DNA of 64,000 nucleotides from Hymenoscyphus infarciens (Eukaryota > Ascomycota > Leotiomycetes > Helotiales > Helotiaceae): NCBI GenBank assembly GCA_001414345.1, contig LLCB01000058.1, positions 165,505 through 229,504 on the forward strand, given 5' to 3'. The notes under the pieces are model-generated. The model searched no databases. It worked only from the letters and a program-made list of their open reading frames with translations, and had not been told where the DNA came from. The position numbers were made by a program, and so were the translations under genes. The first letter of the stretch is position 1. Each line of letters begins with the position of its first letter. This document shows positions 33,357-44,124 of this stretch, one piece after another.

Positions 33357-36334
33357 ATTGAAGGAGGAGGTGGTTGTTTTGTTTTTGTTCTTGTTGTTGC
33401 TGAAAGAGATGAAGATGCAATGAGATGCTGTGTGTTGATGAGAAGAGAAATTGGGAGGAAAGTTGGCTCCTTAAGTACCTTTTCGGAGAATATTATTTCT
33501 GGTTGAAGGAGACTTGCTATAGAGCAAAACTTGTCCATTGGCAAGAATTTGGAGAATGCTGAGACTCAGCTCCTCTGTGTTCCCCTCACTTCTTCTCCAT
33601 CCTCCCTACGAGAAAGCTCCGAGCTGAGCAATAGTTACATTTTTACAGCGCCAGCGAGGGCATCATGGACTATAACCACAACCCGCAGACATAGATTCCT
33701 AAATGGCCGCCAGCCGTACCTTAGTTCCCAAGCTGCAGTTTGCCGCTGGAAAGAGGCCAAATACGGTCAAGTTCACCCCATCAACGGACTAAAATTGCAT
33801 ACTAATGCATTTTTGACGAGTGCTAACAACATCAGTTGTATGGTCCGAGGTTTTTCCAGCTCATACGACATCATGTGGCCCAGAGTCACAATAAATCCAC
33901 AAACAATGCTTTATGCAAAGTGCTGGAAACCTCAGTTGTAAAACCCGGTGCTTTCCCGACGCGTATAACTTTGGCCTGTGGCTGAGAACCAAATGCAAGA
34001 TGGCGTGACTCCAAGCCCATACTCGAAATGCTCGAATAGGGAATTTAAGATCTTTCCATCACCAAAAAATGGCAGTATACAGTGGGGAGCCCCCGCATGA
34101 GAAACCCACAGCATTTTCGACGCTGAGTTCCCAAACTCAATTCCCCAAGTTGAGGCTGAGACTTGGTCAAACGGAGACCTCCGGCATTCTGTCATACTGA
34201 CGATGTAGAAACTCGGTCGAAGAAATTCAAGAGTGCTGAATGGCAAGTGAAAGTGGGTTTCTCTCTTGGAACCTTGGGAAGTTCCAAAAAGCATGCAAGA
34301 AAGTGATAATTTTTGGAATCGTCCAGCCATCTTCCCCCATAAACCCTTTAATTTACTCTCGGATAGGACCCTCTAAGATGGCCCTCTGAGGTGCTTCGGT
34401 TATCTCAATTTCCTCAAGTGTATGGAAATGAAATCAGAGTCTCACGAGCAATCCCTACCTAGTATTGTGAAAACAAGCAGTATGAATCTCAAAACACAGC
34501 ATTCCCTCAGCTTTTATTCAGCCTACACTCAACGACACATGGAAGCAAATAAAGCGTGAGTGACAACGACAACACCAAGCAAGCTTAGAACGAAATTGCG
34601 TGATAACCGTTGAAAGGGCTAAAGTGGGAAGTTCAGCCTCAAAAGAAGGATATTAATCAACTAGAAAGATCCCGCACCCTCTCCATCAGTACCTACTTCA
34701 GCCCAGGAACCAACGAATAGCTGATGCAAACTAGACATCCCATACCTGCAGGAATGCTTTGTAAATGTATAGGGAAAAACGTCGAGTGCATCCCTGACTT
34801 TTCAGCTCTTGCTCACAACATCCCCTTCGTTCAGCAACATCATGTATCAAAAAACATCTCGCCATTCGAGTGTAAAGCTAACAAGTTGCTTACGCAAACA
34901 ACTCCTTCTCCAATCCCAACACAGCAAGTAGAAGCACAAGTGTGGACTTAGTGGGCTGAATCGTCACTAGATAGCTCAGCGCCGACCTTGGCCACCTGCA
35001 ACCTAACGTCTCTGTGGGTTGCCCACACTGTCTCCCCTCACCACCAAAGTAAACCATTGAACGTTTCTCTCCCCTAGTCTTCTCCGAAGGAAGGCATGAG
35101 TTGAACCAGTGCAGTGATACTCGTACGCAATCTGGTCCAGGCTCTGCCTCCCAAGCACTTGTTGAAATATCGACAAGCCCAAGCAAATTCTTCATCGAGG
35201 CAGGAACAAGGAGAGAGTGAGCACTTTGTGCAAGCAAAATCACAATTCAGCGAGTTGTGATATGCTTGACACAGCTCCCCCTGCATAGGTGTGCTTGAGT
35301 GGTGGGAGGGAACGACCACTCCAATCCAGACCAACCTACTAAGATTACCAACCCCCCCGCTAAGTTTCAATTTTAGTCGCATCTCGAATTCTCTTCCTCT
35401 CCATGTCTCCATCAGGGGATTTCCAGCTGCAATTGCCAACGACGGCAGAGAACTTGGACGCGGTCAAAAGCAATTCGGGCAGTAGATGTAGCTTGTAATG
35501 CGGAGTGCCGTGTAAAATGCCCCTTAAGCCTTCCTTCGTCGCGCCTTCAACGCCTTGGAGTACAGTGCCAAGCGAGCCGGTAAGAGCCCAGGAGAGCCCT
35601 AAAATCCAGGGAGTGCCCGCTAAGATACAACGTTGGAGCCAAATTGTTCAGGGCTTGTTACAGAGTAACAAGCCTGAATCGCACAGAAAGAAATAATGAC
35701 GAAATCATTTCGCACCGACTTCACTATCGAACAGGAGGGAAAAGCAGCAAATGAAAACGTGAAGAATGGATTTCCAAAGCCGCTCCCGAACTAATACGTA
35801 TTGTTTCGCGATTTGAATTGAAAACTTGACTGTTCGACCTTGAGAGAATCTGAAATTCGTGAGTTTATATGCTCTTAATAAATAATACCATCAATTTTTT
35901 TCTCTTCGCATTTCCTTGTGTGTTCTTCCGCGTCCAATCCAGCTATCTAGGGTCCAACATCCTTCCTCTTTCAATTCAAGCTTGATAAAAATGCCCGGGT
36001 AGGGACTCCCATCTGAATATAACCAGAATTCAACTTTCAGTGAGAAACTCTCTTTTTGGGAATAAACGTGTGAGAAGAGTGCCCAAACCCCGACGGGAAA
36101 GGCTTCAACGAAAGGACGCGCACGAAAAAAGAAGAACTGAACCGCAACTTTGCGTCCCAGCAACACACTAAACCTAATCTTCGTATAATCTTCGCACTAA
36201 CAAAACTAAAAGCTCGGTACAGACAGGGTATATCTCGCAATCCAAACACCGTAAAAGACCAGCCTCATAAACCCTCAGACCTATACTCCATAATCCCACG
36301 TAGTACTGTTGCCTCCCTCGGACAATCTGACGAT
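33357..36334. other. Intergenic; one small Cys-rich ORF only
   Basis: No domain-bearing gene was seen. A 132-codon ATG frame on the minus strand (33932-34330) has no resemblance to a family and no supporting features. A Cys-rich frame at 35074-35286 is listed separately. Confidence 0.45.
35074..35286 (-). CDS. Possible small Cys-rich protein
   Basis: The ATG at 35286 opens 70 codons with eight cysteines within about 40 residues. They are arranged as C-x8-C, then CTKC, CSLSPCSC and two more before CLGG. There is no signal peptide, so it is not a typical secreted effector. The CxxC and CxC spacing hints at metal binding. No introns or neighbours support it, and it could be a chance frame or part of a decayed gene. 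Confidence 0.25.
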   Translation of the reverse strand: MQGELCQAYHNSLNCDFACTKCSLSPCSCLDEEFAWACRYFNKCLGGRAWTRLRTSITALVQLMPSFGED

Positions 36335-38145
36335 TTAAGAATGTTCCATCCCCATAACTGCATTTGTGGCCAAAACCTCGATCCTCTTAGCATACAATCT
36401 CATAGTATGACAAACTGGGTCCCCCCAAATGACACCCCTCAATAACTCATCGTCTACAATCTGTGCCACGACACCTTCATCCAATTTCTCTTCCAGTCTG
36501 TTCTTTTTCTTGGGAGCGGTATCGTATCTCTCCACTCCACGCAGTAGTACTAATCGACCAGCGTTGCTCAATGTCGCTTCCGGCACGGGCCATAAAGGTG
36601 CCGCGGCTGTAGTAGAGGGAGAAGTATGTGATTTCTTAAGTGAAGGCTTGAGTTTGTTCACATTAAGAGAGCTGCTTGATTTCCAGGATTTTGGGGGATT
36701 CTGTACTTGCAACTGAGAGTGGGATTGCGCGGGAGCAGGCTTGGCATATAAATCAATTAATGATCGCACATATGCTTTATCTGCTCGTGGAACGGGATCT
36801 CCCTCGTTAACAAAGCTCATGAATATTGACTTCTTGAGCGAGGAGTCATTTGGCTTGGTGAGTGGGAGGAGGGAGATTGGTGGTGCTCCGAAACTGACAC
36901 AATGGACTCGCTTGAAACATCCTGTTAGAATGTTGAGTTCGGATTCCGTCTCTGGGTTGGTGGCCAGCATATGGCTGTATAGAAGTGCTGCAACTGCACC
37001 CCCGGCCGAGTGGCCTGTGATGAGAAGCGAATACTTTGCTCTGCTTGGGTTTTCTTGTAGCAAATGTCGAAGGCGTGCGGCAACTGGCGCAATCATTTTT
37101 CGAGCAACTGTGAGAAATCCCGCATGGCAGAGGTTTCCTACGTCATCAAGAAATCCTTCAGGGGGAGCTGGGGCTGAATTCAAGTTGACTGCCCAATCCA
37201 TGAATGTTTGTGTCCCCCTAATAGCAAATACTATCGTATTCATGTCATCCATAGGTACGGATTTGATAACCATAGCCTTCGTGCCCTGCCGCCAATCTGC
37301 ATCCACATGTGTTTCCCTCTCTTGTGACACTGGCTTCATGTATACACGTTCGGAGTATCGAGCTGCCGTGCATAGTAAAGGGAACGTAGGCATATATCTA
37401 TCAAGCAAGGTTAGCCAAGGATTTTGTAAACAGTTGACAAGCTGACTTACAGCTTCATGGGACGTAAATTTGGAGGCAGCCTCGAATTGGCGTATAGATT
37501 GACTTTCGCAAAATAGTTCGTACTAATAGCAGAAGAGATCGGGTTGTTGACCATGCCCTTTGACTTTCCACTTCTTGGAATTTCCCTGGTAGTCGAAGGC
37601 CGCTCTTGTTGGAACATTGGCGGAGGCTGCGCTTGCACCATCAATTCCCTTTCATCCCCACTCCAATTTTCTCCATCGATAAGGGTGATGATATCGTTGA
37701 ATTTGGAAGTGAGTACATCGCAGAGTGCTGCTCCTTGGTTCAGGTACTGCGTGCCAACCGGGATTCCCTGGTTTATGATTCGAGCTCCGGGAATACACTC
37801 AGGAACATCGGCATTTAGCAAATTCGACATTGAATTGAGATTGAGCCTGCTGGTGGCATTGCCAAATTTCCGTGGCCGATCGGGTAGAGGAGGGGCGAGG
37901 TGAAAATTCTGGGTGATGTGGATGGGCTGATACTGAGGGGTTACCCAATTGTTGCTGCTTGGTGGTATCGCATAGCCGTAGGAAGGATTGAGTCTCTGCT
38001 CGCTGGCTGGGGGTTTTTGCTGGAGGGAATTGACGTACTCATCGTTCAAGTTGAATCGTGAATTGTAGATGGGATTGTGCCGAGGAGGCTTCGATGTCGA
38101 TGTCGCCGTCGCCGTTTCTTTTTTGGATCGGCCCCAGATCGCCAT
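36335..38145 (-). CDS. Class 3 lipase (Lipase_3) domain protein
   Basis: There are two exons, 38145-37451 and 37397-36335, with a 53-base intron, giving 585 residues. The first in-frame ATG encodes MAIWGRSKK; the frame extends upstream only through non-ATG codons. The N-terminal 230 residues are a low-complexity linker region plus a predicted helical part. The alpha/beta-hydrolase core follows: VFAIRGT (oxyanion strand), the nucleophile elbow TGHSAGG with Ser362, SFGAPP, FVNEGDPVPRAD with the likely catalytic Asp432, and DPVCHTMRLY with the likely His near 562. All three catalytic positions are kept, so it should be an active lipid esterase. No signal peptide is present, so it is intracellular. 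Basic, Ser-rich loops between Asp and His are insertions common in fungal cytoplasmic homologues. The exact substrate is unknown. Confidence 0.88.
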
Positions 38146-38814
38146 CCTGCCCGTGCCGGGTTTATTTTGGGGGTTGATGCTGGTGTTGGTGTTGCTTGCT
38201 CTCGCCAAGTGAGTGATCTTCACATCATTGTCCTCTTTGCACGAAGAACAAGAGGTTGAGGGTTGGAAAGATCCCCGTTTATCCCAGAGGATCGAGGGCT
38301 GTTAAGAAGAGACGCGGAGAAAGGGATGGCGACGAATTCGCACGGTTTTCATAGCCCCAAGCGGCCGAGCGATGCAAGAAATAGCAGCGCAAGGCAGGCT
38401 TTCGACTTCTTGGGGCTTGCGAGGCGTGCAATTCGCTGACGACTGCGCCTCGGACCTTCTTCAATGCCAGTCAACCCTGGTTTGTTTCCATCTGCGAGCT
38501 TCTGTAAGCAATTGTTTGCTCCGTCGTCTAGCGTTCGTCCACGAACCAGAGTGCGGATCCAGCAATTCACGGTGAACAGGTGCTGCAGTGGAAAGCGTCT
38601 CGAGGGCGTCCATTCATTCGTGGGCGATGGTGGGGGGAGGGACAAACAACACAACACTCAATCGCGGGGATAAGGTACGACCACGATACGATCACGCGGG
38701 TCTCCGTTTTAAGCTTATGCTTATCAACACAGTTTGTGTCTCTAGCGGCCTAGATCTCGCCTCGTCCTGGAGTTGAAATGGGGCAGATGAAGTGTTTTCT
38801 ATCCTGAAACAAAC
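38146..38814. other. Intergenic, promoter side of the lipase gene
   Basis: No gene recognised. This is the upstream region of the minus-strand lipase gene. Confidence 0.5.
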
Positions 38815-39486
38815 ATGGAGGTATCAGGTCATCAAGAGCTGGAGAAGAAGAACGTGGCGACCGGCGAGCCTCAGCTGGAGAGAAAGAAATCTTCTGACTC
38901 GGAGCCTGAAAACCGAATGAAGGTCGAAGTGGAGATATGAGATGGAATAGTACGGGAAATTCCCGAATTCCCTCAGGACTCAACACTGGACGTGTTAGTA
39001 CTTTACTCAGAGTACGGGCTTCAAACCTTCCTTTCCTGCGTTCCTCTGGCTTGTTGCTCTGGACATGTTAGTATTCCTCTTCGTCTGCTTGTTATTTTTA
39101 CTCCTATCTATATGCTAGCAAGGCGAACTGCTCAATATGCCTGATGCCTCATGGTTGTCTACCAATGAGATGACCCGTCGTATCAGGCTTCATTCTGGGC
39201 GTCCTAGACTTGCAGAAGACGCCAGTCCTATCATATATCCTCATGCAAAGCATTGGCATGGGATTGGTTTACTTTCTAAGGCGTTGCAGATAGATTGGAG
39301 AGTGGCATTGTCATGTGCTTTTCGTATCTGCAATTTGATTTTGCTACATCGAAAGACTGCACTCACATGGCGCACAAGTGTGACGTCTTACAGTATCATA
39401 ATGACTGGAGAAGGCCTTGGAGTTTGTTGATTGTGGTTCCTGATATCGTTCATCTTTTCCTTTCCACTGATGGAATGGAAGCATAA
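38815..39486 (+). pseudogene. Degenerate gene of unknown family
   Basis: The ATG at 38815 opens a charged 41-codon frame (MEVSGHQELEKKNVATGEPQ and onward) ending in a TGA at 38938-38940. The same frame continues convincingly beyond it as DGIVREIPEFPQDSTLDVLV then LYSEYGLQTFLSC. A plausible intron begins near 39068 (cat|gttagt) and ends near 39122 (gcaag). After that a 97-codon frame (MPDASWLSTNEMTRRIRLHS onward) shifts near 39300 into a second frame ending at 39486. The stop could be a CGA-to-TGA change. This reads like one broken gene, but I cannot name the family and the joins are inferred. Confidence 0.4.
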
Positions 39487-41277
39487 TTATTGTGTTCTAT
39501 AAACAAGCGGTTTCCCCTGGTCGTCGTTCTTCATACACCCTCTCTATGCCAATTTGAGCTATGCACGTGGTGTATAGATGTACTTCAATTTCTTGACTTG
39601 CCAATTGAATTTAGATCATCACCGAGATATAATGCATTGGGGGCGATAGGAGATTTAAAGATACTCTTGGCCTGGAACTTTGGATCTAGACCCGGTCATT
39701 TCTAGTCTCTATTGAAAAAGATTGGCCGTCTCGGGCTGACAAAACCTCTCCTTGTGGCCTTTTCATCAGCACTTTGCTTATTCTCCCATTTCCGTGCAAC
39801 CAAACATCAGACCTATCTGGGAGACGGAGGAGATGAGGTTGAAGTTTTCCAAAGCAGAGGTTTCAGGATCATCCCCAGTTCGAACAGCCACGTCTCATCG
39901 AGATATGTCATCTGGCCTCTTTTTGTGTCTATTTCTAGTTTCGGTACTGATTAAGGTATGTTGTCGGGATACTGGGTGTTTCCATATTGAATAAACAAGA
40001 CATGTGCGGCTTTCTGGGTATCGGTTGGTTTTAAAGATGGCAATGGGCTTGCAAGAAGAAAGTTCATTGCACACTTGAATTGAGAGCGTTGTTTGAAGTT
40101 TTGAAGCATGTGAAATTTGTGAGTAGTGGAACTTGACAGGGAGGGGGTTTTTTTTACTGGTTGAAATTTGAATTACCATTAGTTGAAGAATTCAAAATAT
40201 CGAGTTCAAAGCTACTTGTTTTTCCATACCGAATAGTTTAGGCTCAGAACTAGTTGTTTTGGTTGAAGGTTGAATGTAAGTTGTCACTTTACGTCCCACA
40301 CCTTAACGGTGGTAGTTCAAATATGAAGTATTGTGGAGTATTTGATAGTCTGTATTTCTTTCACCAGGGTGGTATGAGGCAATGGACGAAAGTATATTGA
40401 ACTCAAGTTTTCTCGATGCCTCGGTGTTGTTCAACTTGATTATATAAAGCTCACTAAAAAAATGTAGAAGGCTCAGGCCAATCAATATGAAGTTGGGCCT
40501 CATGACGACCTTCAACACGCTCTAAATGCAGTACCAAGAACTCGCACCGAACCCACCAATTACAAGTCATCTCATCCATTCCCAATACTTCCTCATCCCC
40601 CTCATCAATTCCATCATAAAATATACCCCCACCACCTCCAACTCAGGTTCCTGGCGTTAAGCTCCAATCCGGATAAATACCCCAAAGCCCGCGCGGTTCG
40701 GATCGCGGGGAACAAGACCGCGCATCCACGGTCTGCCTCCATCACATCACCAATCCTATAAAAAGCACAACAAATGCAGTCACAATTCGAGATTCCGATT
40801 CACCGACGAGATTTCTCCGAGTGGTCGCACGGCGTGAGCGTGAGGAGGGAGAGCGGAGATAAGGTAGTTCTTAACTGAGACTCCGGGGAATCGTAGCTAG
40901 GAGAGACGAGGGGAGGGGGGGATTGCTGCGTTTGGTTGGTTGAGCTTGGGGACTAGAGCTCGTCCCTCCAGTCTTCAAATTGCTTGGAGTCATGCCTTCT
41001 TTTCCAATATTATACCTAGTTGCACTGGGATTTGGCATGGAGATGAGGGGAAAGAGAAAGGTTGAAGGTCTTGCCGAGAATGCCAAGAGATGAAGGCGTT
41101 GGGGCGAGGGGGTAAGGGGGGCTCGGAGAGGCGATCTGAGCTTGATTTTGGGCCAAGCTTCTTGTGGCTCTCTTGGAAGTTGAGATGGCTGGTGTATATT
41201 TATATCCTTTTTCTGGGAGTTCCGGTACCGAGTGTAGATAGTTGTAAATTCTAATCTTAGATTGATGTTTGTTGGTA

Positions 41278-41369
41278 CTATCACCCCCCCTGATTACATT
41301 GTACGGTGCACAGACATTGCCATACTAAAACGACCGTGCGCATACAATGTAATTAGGGTGGGGGGATAG
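41278..41369. mobile_element. MITE copy 2 (92 bp, opposite orientation to copy 1)
   Basis: It begins ctatcacccccc and ends ggggggatag between TA dinucleotides (41276-41277 and 41370-41371). Inner arms are gattacattgtacg and tacaatgtaatta. The centre tactaaaacgaccgtgcgc is the reverse complement of the centre of copy 1. Confidence 0.8.
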
Positions 41370-41371
41370 TA

Positions 41372-41433
41372 CTACCCCCCCCCCCGGAACTAAATGTAGA
41401 GTGCACAGACATTTAGTTCAGGGAGGGGGATAG
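41372..41433. mobile_element. MITE copy 3 (62 bp short form) abutting copy 2
   Basis: It starts ctaccccccccccc directly after the TA that closes copy 2 and ends gggggatag before another TA (41434-41435). Inner arms are gaactaaatgt and acatttagttc. The centre agagtgcacagac matches copy 4. The two elements share the TA between them, so one inserted at the edge of the other. Confidence 0.75.
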
Positions 41434-42589
41434 TAAGTACTGGCATGCACTGGTACACTGACAGTAGCTGAATAATGCTGGTGACGAATGAGAGGAGGTG
41501 CCTGAACTCCCGGTGGGACTACTCATGTACCCTGATCCTGAGTCGTTTCTGGAATATCAAAGAGTGGAAACGCATTGTAAATGACTGAGAGTCCAAATAT
41601 AAAGCAAAAAAAACCACGGTGTATGGCATCATTTCAGTGGCTTATAAAATATCGTTTCTCTTACTTGTCTTAGGATACAACCCGTGTCTTCACTTCTCGA
41701 AGGATTCCATAATGTAGACCGATCACACCGATATATCCCCAAACTTTCCCGAATTAAAACCTCACTGACATGGTAAAGACCGACGGCGGTGATGTTGACA
41801 CGGGATAGGCTTATGATAAAAGAGGTCACGATGTCGCATCGAAGGAACTATTTTCCTCCATGATACACCGATGATGTAATGTAAGCACGAATGTATAGTT
41901 TGATGCAGTGATAGCGAAATGTGATCCCCAATTAGTCTCTCTGTCCATGTATCAATAATTGTGTAGAAGTCTGGAAGTGGTGTTGAGAGACTTCGGTGTT
42001 CTGACCGGCAAAACCGGGTATATTTGAAGCGTTGATGTTACCCTGCAATGCACAAGGAGAGGCTTATTTTTAGCTGGGAAATATCTGTGTTACGCAGGGG
42101 TTCAATCCATTTTGGGATTGCATTGCGACGATGTATTCGTCGATGATCAGCAAGTTCTCGGTTAAGAGTCCTTTCTAGGATGGAAGCAAGCTTCTTCAAT
42201 TAGTGAACACCCGTATTACCCAATGAAATTCAATACACTGCCGAAAGGGAACCCCTCGTTTGCAAGGGTCAAGCTATCCGGTCCTGGTTGCGCGTCAAAT
42301 TACCGACTTCAAATGATCTGCAAACCCAGGCCCTGTAATGCAGGTTGAGATTTTGTGAACAGAGGAGGGGTAGCGGTCATGGATAGCTTCAAGCTCATGT
42401 AGTCCGTGGCGATTGTGACCGCTTGTAAACGAGGAAGTAGGTGGGTAATAATAATACCAGGGAGTTGGAATTTTCTGTATAAGATGCAACTCCTTTTCCC
42501 AACCAGAATTTTAAGAGATCAGGTCGATTTTCCCTGATTTTCTTTGGACAATCTTGGCAAGACTCTTCTTCCCAGAACCACATACAATA

Positions 42590-44124
42590 ATGGCACCTCT
42601 TTCAATTGTTGGCCTTCTTGTGGCAAGCGCTAGTCTTGTCCTTTCGGCACCCACTGGCACTTCCTCCCCTCCAACAGCCACATCACTTTTGGGTTACAAT
42701 CCGGCAAATGTAGTCGTAAACCAAGACACCGACAATATACCTTTCACTCTAGTACCAGGTCAAACTGATGCTGCAACCATCGGTGCTGCACTTAATTTCG
42801 ACAATGTTGATCTTCCACAACCCATCAGAGGCTCAAAGGGAGGACTTGATCCCGGACCACAAACTCCTGAGTACAGTAAATTGAATCCTGATAAATTGGC
42901 GCCACCTGGAACCGATCATGGAGCTGTCTCGAATGCCCAAGTAAGTTGCTATTCCGAATATCTTTGGTTTGATGTTAAGAAAATTCCAGTGGCCACTGGG
43001 CTTGAGTCATGCGAAATTGGGACTGAATCGAGCAGGATGGTCAAGACAACAAAATGTTGACAACATTCCGGCAGCTACGGAAATGGCAGGGGTGGATATG
43101 AGACTGGAAGAGGGGGGGTATCGAGAGCTTCATTGGCACAAGGCAGCCGAATGGGCTTATATTCTCAATGGAACTGTGAGACTTCAAGCGGTAAACGAGA
43201 GAGGAGAAACCATTACTGATGACCTGAGCGCTGGAGACGTGTGGTTTTTTCCTCCCGGAATACCCCACTCCCTTCAAGGTCTTAAAGGTGGTGCTGAATT
43301 TCTCTTGGTGTTTGACGACGGGGATTTCTCAGAAGACAATACTTTCTTGGCTTCAGAGATCTTTGTTCGAAACCCGGTAGGCACATTCTACCCCTTTTCA
43401 CCTTTTCACCTTGACACTATTGACCTCAATTTCAGAAAGACATTCTTTCCAAGACCTTGGGTGTTCCATTGAAAGCTTGGGACAACATTCCAGCAGGAGA
43501 ACTTTTCATCTTCCCTGGAACCAAAGCACCCACCGACATCAAGGAACAGACTGTCGTTGGCTCAGCAGGAACCATTCCCATACAGGAATCATTCTCTTAC
43601 CACTTCTCAAAGCAAGAGCCGACATTCTCCCTTGACGGCGGAAGTATCAAAATCGTCGACCCCACGAATTTCCCAATAGCAGCCAAATTTTCAGCCGCAC
43701 TTGTTACTGTAAAGCCCGGTGCCATTCGAGAGATCCATTGGCATCCCTTGAGTGATGAATGGAACTTCTTCATCGCTGGAAAGGGAAGAATTGGAATCTA
43801 CGCAGCAGCGAACGCCGCACAAACATTCGATTACAACGCCGGTGATACTGGATATATTCCAAAATCCATGACTCATTACGTCGAAAATACAGGGACAACT
43901 GACTTGATCTTCCTTGAAGTGCTCCAAGCAGACCATTTCTCCGGTAAGTTCCCAAGCCTGCAGTTCGTTGACCATAGCTGACCTCGACAGATATCTCTAT
44001 AGGACAATGGTTGGCACTTACGCCACCTCAGATTGTGAAGGATACCTTGAATTTGACGAACGAGACGGTTTCAGCTTTCAAGAAAGATAAGCAGTATATT
44101 GTCGAGGGCGTTATCCCCAACTAA
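42590..44124 (+). CDS. Secreted oxalate decarboxylase (bicupin)
   Basis: There are four exons, 42590-42940, 42990-43376, 43436-43943 and 43991-44124, giving 459 residues, typical for fungal OxDC. The signal peptide is MAPLSIVGLLVASASLVLSA. The enzyme converts oxalate to formate and CO2 with manganese. Both cupin metal sites are complete: cupin 1 has HWHKAAEW (His165, His167, Glu171) and PHSLQG (His210), and cupin 2 has HWHPLSDEW (His347, His349, Glu354) and HYVENTG (His393). The N-terminal block with QNVDNIPAATEMAGVDMRL is characteristic of the family. The protein probably lowers extracellular or wall oxalate and raises pH, which matters for oxalate-secreting fungi. No lesion is visible. An oxalate oxidase activity cannot be excluded from sequence alone. 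Confidence 0.93.

Larger units (their letters stand above)
39487..42589. other. Intergenic with two adjacent MITE copies
   Basis: No intact gene. The first few hundred bases may be more of the degenerate gene. A GC-rich inverted stretch around 40690-40735 (gcgcggttcg/ccgcgcatcc) is not a tRNA: no cloverleaf can be drawn. MITEs at 41278-41433 are listed separately. The last part is the promoter of the oxalate decarboxylase gene. Confidence 0.5.

Noticed and set aside
33932..34330. 132-codon minus-strand ATG frame
   Set aside because: No domain, no signal, no codon regularity or partner exons; treated as chance.
40680..40760. GC-rich inverted stretch resembling a tRNA
   Set aside because: gcgcggttcg and ccgcgcatcc can pair, but no anticodon arm, D-arm or TTCRA loop in proper spacing can be drawn.
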